A stretch of 64,000 nt of DNA from assembly GCF_007859315.1 (NCBI RefSeq), contig NZ_VOHA01000009.1, positions 1-64,000 of the forward strand, in the 5' to 3' direction. The stretch is from Reyranella sp. CPCC 100927. GTDB taxonomy: Bacteria > Pseudomonadota > Alphaproteobacteria > Reyranellales > Reyranellaceae. The position numbers were made by a program, and so were the translations under genes. This document shows positions 19,301 through 28,646 of the stretch, piece by piece; the stretch's first letter is position 1; each line of letters opens with the position of its first letter. The notes beneath the pieces were generated by a model, which worked only from the letters and a program-made list of their open reading frames with translations, made no database searches and was not told the origin of the DNA.

Positions 19301-22300
19301 AGAAGGTGTCCCGCCAGCTGTTGGAACAGGGCGGCTTCCCCCTGGGCAATACCGAGGTGATGGAGCTGAACCTGTGCCTGGCTCCAGGCCAGCGTGGCGG
19401 CACGTCCGAAAGCGGTGACGTCGCGGTGCTTGTCGACAGCATCGAGGAGAGCCTCGCGCGACGCGGCGATGAGCGTCCAGAAGGTGATGCGCACGGTGGC
19501 GCCCGCTGCGATCAGCAGGCGGCGGCGCAAGGCGAACACGGGGTCGAGTACAATGCCGACCGTATTGGAGAGCGGCCGTCCGTCGAGCAGCGCGTTGGGC
19601 ATGTGGACCCCGCAGCCGCGGCCGAGGAAGCGGGCCCTGTCGGTCTCGACCTCCATCTTGCCGACGGTTTCACCATCGACGACGGCAAGGTGCGCGGCCC
19701 AAATTTCCGGTTCATTCGGCGCACGCCGCCGCCGGGTCGCCAGTATAGCGCCGACATCGGCGAGATACTCGGTCTGGACGAACAGCTTGGAAAAGGCCGG
19801 ATGCGCTACGTCGGCGGCCTGCGGCGCCAGCACGAGTTCGGCATAGGACGTGACCTCAACCTCGCGTACGCCAATGCCGGAATTCGAGATCGAAACACGA
19901 CGGACCTCACCGTCTTCTTCCGGCGATACCAGCACTTCGAGTGTTGTCGTCAGCGTGGCATCGCGGCGCACGAACTCGGCTCGGCCCTCACTGAATACGA
20001 CATTGTAGTCATCTGGTTTGGCACCGATCGGCTGAGCGGTCGCCGACCACACGTCTTCGCTGCGAACGTCCCTGAGAAAGATATATGAGCCGCTGTCGTC
20101 GCACGTGGCATCGTCGCGCCACCGGGTCACGGACAGATCCTGCCAGCGGCTGTAGCCCGAGCCAGCGGCCGTGAGCATCACCGCATAGCGTCCATTCGAG
20201 AGCAGGTGCGTCGTGGGGGTAGCGCCATGCGCGCTGGTCAGACGTCGGCCGCCGGGTTGCTCGATCTCGTGGGCTCGGACGGTGGACTTCGCCTCCGCAG
20301 CCCACGGACGGACCACCGCCACGTCGCGTGGCGTGCGCTCCTGCAACAGCAATTCTGTTGCTTGAATCATGGGGTCGCCGTGGAAGCGCGCCCGCATGGC
20401 GCCATCGAGCAGGGTGTCCGCGATAGCGACGATCGACATGCCCTGATGATGGGCCATGAAAGCACGTACGATCGCGACCTTGTCGCCCCCCGGAACCCGG
20501 ATCGGGGTGTAGTCCAGTGCCTCGTAGAAACCGTAGCGACCGCGCGCGCCAATACCGGTGAGCCGCTCGAGGTTTCGTGCCGCCGCCCGCGGATCGACCA
20601 TGCTCGCGAGCGCTGTAGCATATGGCGCGATGACGATGTTCTCTCCCAAGCCGCGCTTCAGTCCGAGATCGGGGACGCCGAAGTTCGAGTACTGGTAGGT
20701 AAACTCCAGATCGCGGGCGTTGTAGGCGGATTCCGACATTCCCCAAGGGACACCGAGCTTGGCTGCATGATCGATCTGCCGTCGCACGATCAGGCGGCTT
20801 GTTCGCTCAAGCAGGCTGCCGGCCGGCGCGCGCATGACGAGCGATGGCATCAGGTACTCGAACATCGATCCGGACCACGAAATCAAGGCCGCACCGTAGG
20901 CAACCGGCATAGCGGCACGACCGAGATGGAACCAGTGACGGGCTGGCACATCGCCCTTGGCGATCGCCATGAAGCTTGCAAGGCGCGCCTCGGAGGCGAG
21001 GAGATCATAGCAGTTCGTGTCGAGGGCCCCCTCCGGCACCCGGTAGCCGATCGACAGCAGTTTGCGGTCACGGTCGAGCAGGAAGCCGAACTCCATTTCC
21101 AGTGCGGTCGCTCGGGCGGTCTCTTCAAGAACCGACAGCCGTACTGTTGCGGCGCCATCTGGATCGACTGAAGAATCAAGATCCTGACAGTGAGTCTGGA
21201 TCGCTTTGCGGACGGCTTCGGCCCAGAACATCATGTCCGCACCGGCGTCGTCTCCGCGTTCGGCCGCCAGCGTGCGGGCAATATCGGCCAAGGTCTCGGC
21301 CTGGGGGCTCAATCTCGCAAGCCGTCCCGCAATGTCTTCGCCGGCCGCGGACGTGCGGCGGAGGTCGTCGGCAAACCTGGCGTGCGCATCGTCGAACTGA
21401 TGCCAAGTTACTGTCTGCGTTCGCCGTCCGTCGCGCAGAAGATCTGCTTCCGCGCTAAAAAGGTCGAGAGCATCCTGGATACCAGCAAGGCGCAGCGTGG
21501 GGGTGGCAGGCGCCAGGCGCCACGCCTGGCATGCATTGGCGAGCGCGATCAGATGCCCGGCCAAATTACCGCTGTCCACGGATGAGATGTACGGAGGGTC
21601 GAGCGGCCGCAGATCACGCGTATCATACCAATTGTAGAAATGGCCGCGGAAACGCGCCAGGCCGCTCATGGTTGAAAGCGTTGCCTCCAGTCGCTCGATC
21701 GCCTCTATGGTACCGATCCAGCCAAAGTCACGGGCGCTCGCAACCGAGAGGAGATAAAGGCCGATATTCGTCGGCGAGGTGCGATGCGCGAGCACAGGAG
21801 CCGGGTCCTCCTGGAAATTGTCAGGCGGCAGCATGTGATCCGTCGCCGTCACAAAGGTCTCGAAGAACCGCCAGGTGCGGCGAGCGGTCAGCCGCAAGGC
21901 GCGGGCGTCGCCGGCCGACACGCTGAGCCTGCCCGCGACCATCGGAGACAGGCTCGTCCAGCGCGCGATGGCCGGCGAGGCGATCCACAGTGCGGCGAGC
22001 GGTGCAGCCAGGGACCATGTACCCTGTTCCGACAGGCCGGCGACGACCACCGCCAGAGAACCGATAAACGGCGCGCCGGCCATCCTCCGGTAGAAGGCAG
22101 CGAGGTTGAGTTGCGGGCCGACCGTCGCCTGCGCTGCCGGAAGCCATTCAAGCAAGTGCCTGCCGGTGACCCACAAGCGGACCAGCGTTCGTGCGATCGC
22201 ATCGCCCATCAACCACGCCTGGTGCGCGAGAAAGACGACCGTGAGAGCGGACAAGGTAAGGGCAAGCCAGAGATCACTACCGAGTGCGCGGAGGTGGCTG

Positions 22301-24927
22301 CGCACCGTGATCCCGGCATGGCGCGGCACAACGGCGCCAATGACGGGAATGAGGGTTGGCAGCATGATTGTCGTGAGGACGAACGTGGTCCAGACAAATG
22401 CGACGTCGAACCGCACGGTCCATCCCGCGAGCAGTGCGAGGACGGCGGCGGGTGCCGACAGCGTGCGCCGGAGATTGTCGAGCATCTTCCAGCGGCCAAG
22501 CGCTGAGAGGGCGCCATTCGCCGGGTCCGTACGTGAGCCCCGTCCAAGGATCCACGGCAGCAGCTGCCAGTCACCGCGGGCCCAGCGATGGTGCCGCAGC
22601 GCGGCGACGTCGTAACGGGCGGGGAACTCCTCGACGACCTCGACATCGGAGGCCAGCCCGGCGCGGGCAAATACACCCTCGAACAGGTCATGGCTCAGCA
22701 GCGTCGATTCCGGCACGCGACCAGCGAGGGCAGCCTCGAAGGCGTCGATGTCGTAGATGCCCTTGCCGGCATACGAACCTTCGCCGAACAGATCCTGATA
22801 CACATCGGAAACGGCGGCGGCGTATGGATCGATGCCGCTTGTGCTGGAGAAGATACGCTGGAACAGCGATCCTTCGCGGCCGACCGGCAGCGAGGGCGTA
22901 ACTCGCGGCTGCAGCACGGCATACCCTTCAATGACCCTGCCGCCGCCGGCGTCGAGCCGAGGTCGGTTGAGCGGGTGCGCCATCTTGCCGATCAGTCTGC
23001 GTACTGTGTCGCGCGGCAGCCGGGTGTCAGCGTCCAGCGTGACGACATAACGGACACCCGTGGGCACTGCGGGCGGCTGCCCGCCTGGGCTTAGGAACGT
23101 CGTATCAATCGCGCCACGCAGCAGCCGGTTGAGTTCGTGCAGCTTGCCGCGCTTGCGCTCCCAGCCGATCCATCGTGCTTCGCCGTCGTTTCGCATCCGC
23201 CGGCGATGGAGCAGCAGGAAGCGGACGCCACCGGGTGCCGGGCCGTGACGCCGGTTGAGGCGAGCGATACCGTCCACGGCTGCTGCGAGAAGAGGTTCGT
23301 CGTTCGGTGTGCGTTCGGTGGTGGCATCAACCCAGTCGGACAGCAGTGCGAAATGGAGATCGCCCTCCGGACTCGCGAGGTAGTGGATCTCCAACCGCTC
23401 GATCTGCTCCTCGATAGCCTCCGACGTGGTCAGCAATGTTGGTACCGCCACGAGAGTACGCAGGTGCGCAGGGATGCCATTGCGCAGCTCCAGTGCCGGC
23501 AGAAGTGATGCGCCGACGCCTCGCGTCACGCCCCGATTCACCAGCGCGATCGCCGCATCGATGGCGGGGATCGCCCCAAGCGCACCGAGCAAGGCGACCC
23601 ATGGGCCCGCCACCCCCATCACAGCGAGCACGAACAGCGGCAGGGCGAGGAGGACGGCGGCCACAAGGGCAATGGCGGTCACGTATCCGCCGACGCCGAA
23701 AGCCCGGTACAGGCGGCCCGGCCATGTGTACCACGGCGGCCGAAAGCCGATCTTTGCCTCGAAAGCGCGACGTCCTCCCGCCAGAAGATAGAAGCCAGGA
23801 TCACCCCGGCGAGCGTCTGTCATGCCCGATGTTTCGGCTGAGACATCCTTTGCCGCCAGAACGGCACCGTGCGCAATGTCGAGTTCCGTGCTGTTCGAAT
23901 ACCGAGCCAGCGCCTCGATGGCTTTGCGGTAAAGATCGCGCGTTGGGAAATCCATCGTCTGAAAGGCGCTGCCGGCGGCGAGCACGCCATCGACGAGGCT
24001 GGTGCGTTCGAATAGCTCTGTCCAGTCGACATCCGAGATCAGGCGCATGCTCGTGATGATGTTCCGCACCGTAACAGTCGCGGCACTCTGCCTTTGGTGC
24101 TCGTCACGTACGATTGCATCGGCCGTCACGCCTTGCATTGCCAATCGCTGGTCAAGCCAGGTCAGGGCAGGGGTGATCGTTGGATCCTGGTCGCGCAGCC
24201 TGTGAACGAGTTGAACGGCGAACGCGTCCACCAATGGTGTGCGATCGTGGTCCGCGAGTACGGCTGGCGCCGCTTCGGCGTCGCGTCCGCCGGTGCCCAG
24301 CAACCGGTCGGCCCGGTTGTCCGCCTCCTGACGTGCGCCGCCGCTCTGTACGATCCGTTCGGCGATGCGCCTGAGGTTCTCGACCAGTACGATCCTCAAG
24401 GTGATCGAGGCGGCCCAGAGCTCACCAATCGTCAGCGGCTGGATCTCCTGGTAGGCGCGCACAAAGCGGCAAAACATGTCAGGGTCAAAGCGGCTGTCGG
24501 TGTGGGCGACAAAGGCCCAAGCGATGCCGAACACGCGAGGGTATCCAGCGAAAGGTCCAGCCGCCAACTTCGGCAGCTGCCGATAGTAACCCGGCGCCAA
24601 ATCAGACCGGATCTTGCGGATCTGCTTCTCGACGAGATGATAGTTGTCGATCAGCCACTCCGCGGCGGACGTCGTGGCGCGTCCAGCGTCCACTGCCATG
24701 GCGATACTGTGGTAGCAGTCGAGCAGCACGACGCCGTTGTCAGCCAACCGTTCCGCTAGCGGACGACGCTTGGCCGGCTTCGAACCGACGGCCTGAGCGA
24801 TCGCCAGACTCCGGGCGTGTTCCTCGAGACGCTCAATGCTGAAAAGCTCCTCGCGGATCGCCTCGGCGCTGTCCCAGGGCGACGCCGAGGACACGCGACC
24901 GAAGGCGCGGGCAAAAAAACCTGTCAA
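16375..24927 (-). CDS. ndvB: Cyclic beta-1,2-glucan synthase (NdvB/ChvB type)
   Basis: The product is a giant inner-membrane enzyme of about 2850 aa, the usual NdvB size. The order of parts is: N-terminal region; a first membrane block near residues 405-465; a GT84 glucosyltransferase domain with TLDADTRLP near 630 and RHHRWARGDWQL near 782; a second membrane block near 815-985; a glucoamylase-like domain around 1350-1450; and two C-terminal GH94 phosphorylase-like parts with the catalytic-type GTGDWNDGMN near 2529. It makes and trims periplasmic cyclic glucans from UDP-glucose, used in osmotic adaptation and host interaction. The TTG at 24925-24927 has AGAAGGG 5 bases upstream; a GTG at 24984 is the alternative. 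The exporter NdvA is not nearby. Confidence 0.95.
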   Translation of the reverse strand: MTGFFARAFGRVSSASPWDSAEAIREELFSIERLEEHARSLAIAQAVGSKPAKRRPLAERLADNGVVLLDCYHSIAMAVDAGRATTSAAEWLIDNYHLVEKQIRKIRSDLAPGYYRQLPKLAAGPFAGYPRVFGIAWAFVAHTDSRFDPDMFCRFVRAYQEIQPLTIGELWAASITLRIVLVENLRRIAERIVQSGGARQEADNRADRLLGTGGRDAEAAPAVLADHDRTPLVDAFAVQLVHRLRDQDPTITPALTWLDQRLAMQGVTADAIVRDEHQRQSAATVTVRNIITSMRLISDVDWTELFERTSLVDGVLAAGSAFQTMDFPTRDLYRKAIEALARYSNSTELDIAHGAVLAAKDVSAETSGMTDARRGDPGFYLLAGGRRAFEAKIGFRPPWYTWPGRLYRAFGVGGYVTAIALVAAVLLALPLFVLAVMGVAGPWVALLGALGAIPAIDAAIALVNRGVTRGVGASLLPALELRNGIPAHLRTLVAVPTLLTTSEAIEEQIERLEIHYLASPEGDLHFALLSDWVDATTERTPNDEPLLAAAVDGIARLNRRHGPAPGGVRFLLLHRRRMRNDGEARWIGWERKRGKLHELNRLLRGAIDTTFLSPGGQPPAVPTGVRYVVTLDADTRLPRDTVRRLIGKMAHPLNRPRLDAGGGRVIEGYAVLQPRVTPSLPVGREGSLFQRIFSSTSGIDPYAAAVSDVYQDLFGEGSYAGKGIYDIDAFEAALAGRVPESTLLSHDLFEGVFARAGLASDVEVVEEFPARYDVAALRHHRWARGDWQLLPWILGRGSRTDPANGALSALGRWKMLDNLRRTLSAPAAVLALLAGWTVRFDVAFVWTTFVLTTIMLPTLIPVIGAVVPRHAGITVRSHLRALGSDLWLALTLSALTVVFLAHQAWLMGDAIARTLVRLWVTGRHLLEWLPAAQATVGPQLNLAAFYRRMAGAPFIGSLAVVVAGLSEQGTWSLAAPLAALWIASPAIARWTSLSPMVAGRLSVSAGDARALRLTARRTWRFFETFVTATDHMLPPDNFQEDPAPVLAHRTSPTNIGLYLLSVASARDFGWIGTIEAIERLEATLSTMSGLARFRGHFYNWYDTRDLRPLDPPYISSVDSGNLAGHLIALANACQAWRLAPATPTLRLAGIQDALDLFSAEADLLRDGRRTQTVTWHQFDDAHARFADDLRRTSAAGEDIAGRLARLSPQAETLADIARTLAAERGDDAGADMMFWAEAVRKAIQTHCQDLDSSVDPDGAATVRLSVLEETARATALEMEFGFLLDRDRKLLSIGYRVPEGALDTNCYDLLASEARLASFMAIAKGDVPARHWFHLGRAAMPVAYGAALISWSGSMFEYLMPSLVMRAPAGSLLERTSRLIVRRQIDHAAKLGVPWGMSESAYNARDLEFTYQYSNFGVPDLGLKRGLGENIVIAPYATALASMVDPRAAARNLERLTGIGARGRYGFYEALDYTPIRVPGGDKVAIVRAFMAHHQGMSIVAIADTLLDGAMRARFHGDPMIQATELLLQERTPRDVAVVRPWAAEAKSTVRAHEIEQPGGRRLTSAHGATPTTHLLSNGRYAVMLTAAGSGYSRWQDLSVTRWRDDATCDDSGSYIFLRDVRSEDVWSATAQPIGAKPDDYNVVFSEGRAEFVRRDATLTTTLEVLVSPEEDGEVRRVSISNSGIGVREVEVTSYAELVLAPQAADVAHPAFSKLFVQTEYLADVGAILATRRRRAPNEPEIWAAHLAVVDGETVGKMEVETDRARFLGRGCGVHMPNALLDGRPLSNTVGIVLDPVFALRRRLLIAAGATVRITFWTLIAASREALLDAVDKHRDVTAFGRAATLAWSQAQVQLHHLGIAQGEAALFQQLAGHLLYATSALRPSSDTIRRGIGAQPGLWPHGISGDLPIMLLRIADTEELTIARQLLQAHEYWRMKQLAVDLVILNERASSYVQDLQIAIETLVRTSRSRPQTGVELPPGRVFVLRADLMSVESRALLASVARVVLVGARGRLSDQLERVSPASPSDRFVPKHVPAVSSPVVPPVPTLEFFNGLGGFADDGREYVTILGPGQSTPMPWINVVANPSFGFQVATEGSGYTWSVNSRERQLTPWSNDPVTDRPGEAFYVRDDDTGDLWSPTALPIRNETGTYVARHGRGYSRFEYAAHEIATDLLQYVPINDSVKISRLQLRNTSARARRLSVTAYAEWSLGPSRAASVPFVMTEIDPATGAMFGRNPWNPAFGSRVAFADFGGHQMDWTGDRREFIGRNGALANPAALAGTAPLSKNVGAGLDPCAALRGPIELPPGGAVELVFLLGDAASTEAARDLITRYRAADLGAVLSEVNRYWNDVLGAVQVKTPERSMDIMLNGWLLYQTLACRIWARSAFYQASGAYGFRDQLQDGMALASSRPAVTREHLLRAAERQFVEGDVQHWWLPHSGQGVRTRISDDRAWLACAVAQYVLVTGDAAILDELVPFLEGQKLAAHEHDSFFQPTTSDHKVTLFEHCARAIDQSLARGRHGLPLIGTGDWNDGMNRVGAKGEGESVWLGWFLHTVLTGFAPLADRRDETARASAWRVHACALSASLESEAWDGGWYRRGWFDDGTSLGSSKNEECRIDSIAQSWAVISGAAEATRAADAMAAVEHELIHAEERLALLFAPPFDKAAVDPGYIKGYPPGIRENGGQYTHAALWSVMAFAALGEGDKALRLFSLLNPINHARTRTDVHRYKVEPYVVAADIYSTLPHVGRGGWTWYTGSAGWMQRAGIESILGLRMEDATLRIDPCIPQLWPSFEIMLRHGSAYYEIRVDNPDHVSRGIVAASQDGRLIADRPLRLPLSDDGISHVVRITLG

Positions 24928-25493
24928 AGCAACCCTTCTGTCGCGCCTTGCGCGTGCTGAGCCTGCCGGCTCGCGGCGTCGCACGCTTGACTATTCAAGG
25001 TCGACGTCTTCGCGCGGCACCGTAGCATCAACAGACGTCGGCGGCCACACGCGATCGGCGTGCCAGGTGTTGCCGGGACTATGGATCGCGCGAGACGGTG
25101 CGAGTGGCCGCGCGAGATGTGGAATGGCCGGGCCAATGCGAGAAATACACAGAACTTTCGAAGGGGCCTCGCAATGTGTAGTTCAGTCCCCATGTATGTT
25201 GGTGCAATCGCCGTCCCGGCTGTACCTGGCCAGCCAGCCTGTCGTTAGATTCCTCTCCCGGCGCTTCGAGCGGCGATTGTTGTAGCCGGGACCGCTGGTA
25301 ACCGGGGGACCCACACTGGCGAACGTGCCTGCAATTGATCTGACGGGACGCTTGTCTTGACATTGTGATTGGTTGCCGCCCGCCGTGCGCTTCGGCCGGG
25401 TTCCCGCGGCAGCGGGATACCCTCATCAACGATGGAAACAGGTCGTGGCGGAAAGGCCATGCGCTCTCACCCTCAGCACGGACGGGAAAACAC
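24928..25493. other. Intergenic stretch without supportable gene
   Basis: This 566-base divergent gap lies between ndvB and the zinc-ribbon protein. I found no coding frame with a start site, no TGT-N10-ACA palindrome and no clear terminator. It should hold the ndvB promoter. Confidence 0.4.
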
Positions 25494-25928
25494 ATGCGAC
25501 TTCCACTCGGTATTACTCCAATCCGCCCCGCCTGCGGGCGGTGCGGCGCCAAAACGATGTTCACTGGCCGGCATACCCATCCCAGGAGAGGGATGCCGTG
25601 GGAGTTGCAGACCTTTGTTTGCACGGCATGCTCCGCAGAAACCGTGCGACATGGCAGCGACGATGCGAACATGCTGGCATCAATCGATAGCAGCAATATC
25701 GCTCAGGCCCCCATCGCCTGGACTGTCGCGTATGATGCACACACGGCGGTGGTAAGTGGCGAAACCTACCGGATCATCGCATATCCGAGCGCTTCTCCCC
25801 TTGCAGGCAAGTATGGTTGCTACTGCGACGGGCGATACGTCGGCCTGAGAGAAGATCTGGTGGAGGCCAAAGCATGGTGTAGTGGGCTGTCCGGGATCCG
25901 CGACAGCACGAGCGTCCAGCCGGCCTGA
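25494..25928 (+). CDS. Zinc-ribbon-like protein of unknown function (144 aa)
   Basis: The product starts MRLPLGITPIRPACGRCGAK. Two CxxC pairs (CGRC at residues 14-17 and CTAC near 42-45) frame a His/Arg-rich loop and would bind one zinc. The rest, with VAYDAHTAVVSGETYRIIAYPS and an aromatic GCYCDGRYVG segment, has no motif I recognise. The frame is open upstream to 25365, but this ATG begins the cysteine domain; the ribosome site (GGGA) is weak. It is the last gene before the terminator at 26132. Unknown role, perhaps nucleic-acid or metal binding. Confidence 0.6.
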   Translation: MRLPLGITPIRPACGRCGAKTMFTGRHTHPRRGMPWELQTFVCTACSAETVRHGSDDANMLASIDSSNIAQAPIAWTVAYDAHTAVVSGETYRIIAYPSASPLAGKYGCYCDGRYVGLREDLVEAKAWCSGLSGIRDSTSVQPA

Positions 25929-26120
25929 CAAGCACACCGTAGCCAAGACTCAAGGTCTGCTGGCATCCGGCCAGCGAACGCACCAGCAAACATCGCGATC
26001 GGATATGACCATACCGGTGCGACACCCTCGTAACACCACCATCGTCCTGAAAAATGCAACTGCTGTAGTAAGTTGAGATCGCCGTATGGCGACGGTTCGG
26101 GCCACGTGATTGCGTGTTCT

Positions 26121-26128
26121 CGCAACCA
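26121..26128 (+). repeat. Copy of the tRNA-fMet 3' end (possible attachment site)
   Basis: CGCAACCA is identical to the last 8 bases of the tRNA-fMet gene (54-61). It is followed a few bases later by the same terminator stem that follows the tRNA. Together these suggest that 62-26120 is an insertion at the tRNA. Eight bases alone could be chance, and no integrase lies between the copies. The gap 25929-26320 holds this, the terminator and nothing else that I can support. Confidence 0.35.
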
Positions 26129-26131
26129 ATC

Positions 26132-26161
26132 AAAAGCCGTTCCTGAAATGGAACGGCTTTT
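26132..26161 (+). terminator. Intrinsic terminator with the same stem as the tRNA terminator
   Basis: AAAAGCCGTTCC (26132-26143) pairs with GGAACGGCTTTT (26150-26161) around TGAAAT and is followed by TT. The 11-bp stem core is identical to that at 81-109. This copy has the better T tract. Confidence 0.8.
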
Positions 26162-26320
26162 TGTGCCGGCAGATCTTGCGCCCCCTGCTACAGTTGAGCT
26201 GCGGCCCCGTTGGGCGACGCGCGCGACGACCGACCTGTTTCTCTTGGCGTTGGCCAGAGGCAGCGAATCCCGCCGGACGTTCAGCGCGCCAGGCCGCGTC
26301 ACAGGGGAGATGCTCAAGCC

Positions 26321-27328
26321 ATGGTCAAGACGGTGCTCTACGCGGAGAAGCTGTACGACAACGACAAGGTCGAGCGCGAGGTGTTTGGCGCCGACGTGCG
26401 CGTGGTGTGGCACAACGTTGCCAACCTGTCGCAGCTCGAGGCGCGCGATTGCGCCGACATCGACGGTTTGATGGTGATGCGCCATGCCGTCACCGCCGAA
26501 CATTTCGCCAAGTTCCCCAAGCTCGCCTGCGTCGTGCGCATGGGTGTCGGCTACGACAAGATCGATCGTAAGGCGGCCGCCGCGCGCCAGGTGATGGTGT
26601 GCAACGTGCCGGACTACGGCACCACCGAGGTGGCCGACCATGCGCTCGCACTGGCTCTGTCGCTTCGCCGCGGCATCGCGCTGCATCTCGAAGCGCAGCG
26701 CCGGCCGCAGCCCGCGCCGTGGAGCTACGTGCGCGATCCGCTGCTTCGCCGCAACGGCGTGCAGACCTTCGGTATCGTCGGTCTGGGCCGCATCGGCACA
26801 GCGGCGGCGTTGCGAGCGAAGGCTTTCCAGTTCCGCGTCATCGCCTATGACCCGTACATGCCGAACGGCACCGAGCTCGGCGTCGGCGTCGAGCGCGTGC
26901 GATCGCTCGAGGCGCTGATGGAGCAGACCGACACGCTGTCGATCCACGCGCCGCTGACACCGGAAACACGCGGCATGATCTCGCGCGCCATGCTGGAGCG
27001 CATGCCGAAGGGCAGTATCGTGGTGAATACCGCACGCGGGCCGATCGTCGACGTCGAGGCGCTCGCCGACCTCCTGAAGCGCGGGCATCTCGCCGGCGTC
27101 GGGCTCGACGTCCTTCCCGTGGAGCCGCCGGTCGAACCTATTCCCGAGCTCCTGCGTGCCTACCGTGCGCGCGAAGCATGGTGCGAGGGGCGTCTGATCA
27201 TCACCCCGCACTCTGCCTTCTTCACGCCCGAGGCCTGGGAGGACACCAGGCGCAAGGCGGCTGAAACCATGCGCGCGGCGCTGGTCGGGCCACGGCCGCA
27301 GAACGTCATCACGCCGGAGATGTTCTGA
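26321..27328 (+). CDS. D-isomer-specific 2-hydroxyacid dehydrogenase
   Basis: The product is 335 aa. Residues 1-100 and the C-terminal tail form the substrate domain. The NAD domain has GIVGLGRIG near residue 150. The catalytic set of the family is visible: Arg in the DTLSIHAPLTPETRGMI to NTARGPIVD region, Glu in the LDVLPVEPP region, and His in ITPHSAFFTPEAW near 295. It is CtBP/phosphoglycerate-dehydrogenase-like without an ACT domain, so the substrate is open. ATG 26321 begins the conserved N-terminus (MVKTVLYAEKLY); GGGGAG lies about 13 bases upstream. The last 20 bases overlap the 3' end of the convergent reductase gene. Confidence 0.9.
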   Translation: MVKTVLYAEKLYDNDKVEREVFGADVRVVWHNVANLSQLEARDCADIDGLMVMRHAVTAEHFAKFPKLACVVRMGVGYDKIDRKAAAARQVMVCNVPDYGTTEVADHALALALSLRRGIALHLEAQRRPQPAPWSYVRDPLLRRNGVQTFGIVGLGRIGTAAALRAKAFQFRVIAYDPYMPNGTELGVGVERVRSLEALMEQTDTLSIHAPLTPETRGMISRAMLERMPKGSIVVNTARGPIVDVEALADLLKRGHLAGVGLDVLPVEPPVEPIPELLRAYRAREAWCEGRLIITPHSAFFTPEAWEDTRRKAAETMRAALVGPRPQNVITPEMF

Positions 27329-28643
27329 CACCAGGCGCGTGGCGGGACAGGGCGCAGTCGAGCATCTCTCGGACTCGCGTGAACTTTTCGCGCGGCTTGC
27401 CGTGCCGTGTACCCTGAGTCCTTTCGGCAGCATCGATGTGGAGCCAGTCGTCGAACCCGACGACCTGCGTGCGGGCGCTTAGAAGGCGCATGAGCGCCCC
27501 GCTCGGCAGGAGGTCGCGTCGCATCAGCGCCGGGCGATCCGCCAGCACGGCGTCGATCGTGGCATTGCTGTCGCCGCGATTCGTTCCGATGGTGCCGCTT
27601 GCCCCGCGTTTGATCCATCCGACCACATAGCGGCCGGGAACTGTCGCGCCATCTTCCGCGATCACGCGTCCGTCTCGATGGGGAATGACCCCGGTCGCGC
27701 GGCAGAACGGAACCCCCGGCACGGCGACACCACCAAAGCCCGCACTGTACAGCAGGAGATCGCACGGTTCCAGGTAAGGCTCTCCGACGAGGTGTGGTCG
27801 GCGCAAGTGCACCGCCTCCAGGCGGTCGGTGCCGATCAGAGCGACAGGCGCTTCAAGGAAGCGGATGACGATTCGTCGTCCGTTGGCCGGCGAAGCCTTG
27901 GCCTGCAGCTTATGCAGGCTTTCGACGATTCGGCGCTGATTTTCTGATAAGGCCTGTGATTCGCCAGCGATGGCCTCAAGCTCCTTGACCTCGATCGCCC
28001 AGCCTTCGAGATCACCCAACGCCTTCAACTCGGGCAGAGAGAACTTCGCCTGGGCTGGACCACGGCGACCGATCAGGGAAATCTGCCGCAGACGCGAATC
28101 CTTGATCGCCTCGAGAGCGTGGTGGGCAATATCGGTGCCGCGGAGACGATCGGCAGGGGAGGCCAGGATCCGGCAGACATCGAGGGCGACGTTGCCATGG
28201 CCGATGATAGCCGCGTTCTCGCCGGAGAAGTCGAAGGCGAGATCGCGCTGGTCCGGGTTGCCGTTGTACCAGGCCACGAAATCGAAGGCGCTGTAAACGC
28301 CGTGCAGTGTCTCGCCCGGGATGCCGAGCGGCCGTGGCTGCGCGGCCCCGGTGGCCAGCACGATGCCATGGTAGTGGCGCGACAGCTCCTCGACCGTGAC
28401 GTCGACGCCGATCGCGACATTGCCCAGGAAGCTCACGCGATCTGACCGGGCAATGCCCTCGAAGACGAGTTGGACACGCTTGGTCTTCTGGTGATCGGGC
28501 GCGACGCCCGATCTCACCAGGCCATAGGGCGCCGGCATCCTGTCGAACAGATCGACAACGGCTGTCGGATCACGCTCCAACAGGGCCTCGGCAGCGTAGA
28601 ATCCGCTGGGCCCGCTGCCGACGACGGCGATCCTGAGACTCAT
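27309..28643 (-). CDS. Ferredoxin-NADP+ reductase, adrenodoxin-reductase type
   Basis: The product is 444 aa. The FAD loop VVGSGPSGFYAAEALL is at residues 7-22. The adrenodoxin-reductase family segment APYGLVRSGVAPDHQKTK is near 40-55, the NADP loop IIGHGNVALDVCRIL near 150, and the closing GWIKRGASGTIGTNRGDS near 355. It passes electrons between NADPH and a ferredoxin; the partner is almost certainly the 7Fe ferredoxin ending 3 bases upstream. It is the last gene of the five-gene molybdo-enzyme operon. Its 3' end overlaps the convergent dehydrogenase gene by 20 bases. Confidence 0.93.
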   Translation of the reverse strand: MSLRIAVVGSGPSGFYAAEALLERDPTAVVDLFDRMPAPYGLVRSGVAPDHQKTKRVQLVFEGIARSDRVSFLGNVAIGVDVTVEELSRHYHGIVLATGAAQPRPLGIPGETLHGVYSAFDFVAWYNGNPDQRDLAFDFSGENAAIIGHGNVALDVCRILASPADRLRGTDIAHHALEAIKDSRLRQISLIGRRGPAQAKFSLPELKALGDLEGWAIEVKELEAIAGESQALSENQRRIVESLHKLQAKASPANGRRIVIRFLEAPVALIGTDRLEAVHLRRPHLVGEPYLEPCDLLLYSAGFGGVAVPGVPFCRATGVIPHRDGRVIAEDGATVPGRYVVGWIKRGASGTIGTNRGDSNATIDAVLADRPALMRRDLLPSGALMRLLSARTQVVGFDDWLHIDAAERTQGTRHGKPREKFTRVREMLDCALSRHAPGVRTSPA

Positions 28644-28646
28644 TCC

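Noticed and set aside
25820-27433. A 537-codon minus-strand frame opposite the hydroxyacid dehydrogenase
   Set aside because: It is a shadow frame; the plus-strand gene has all family motifs.
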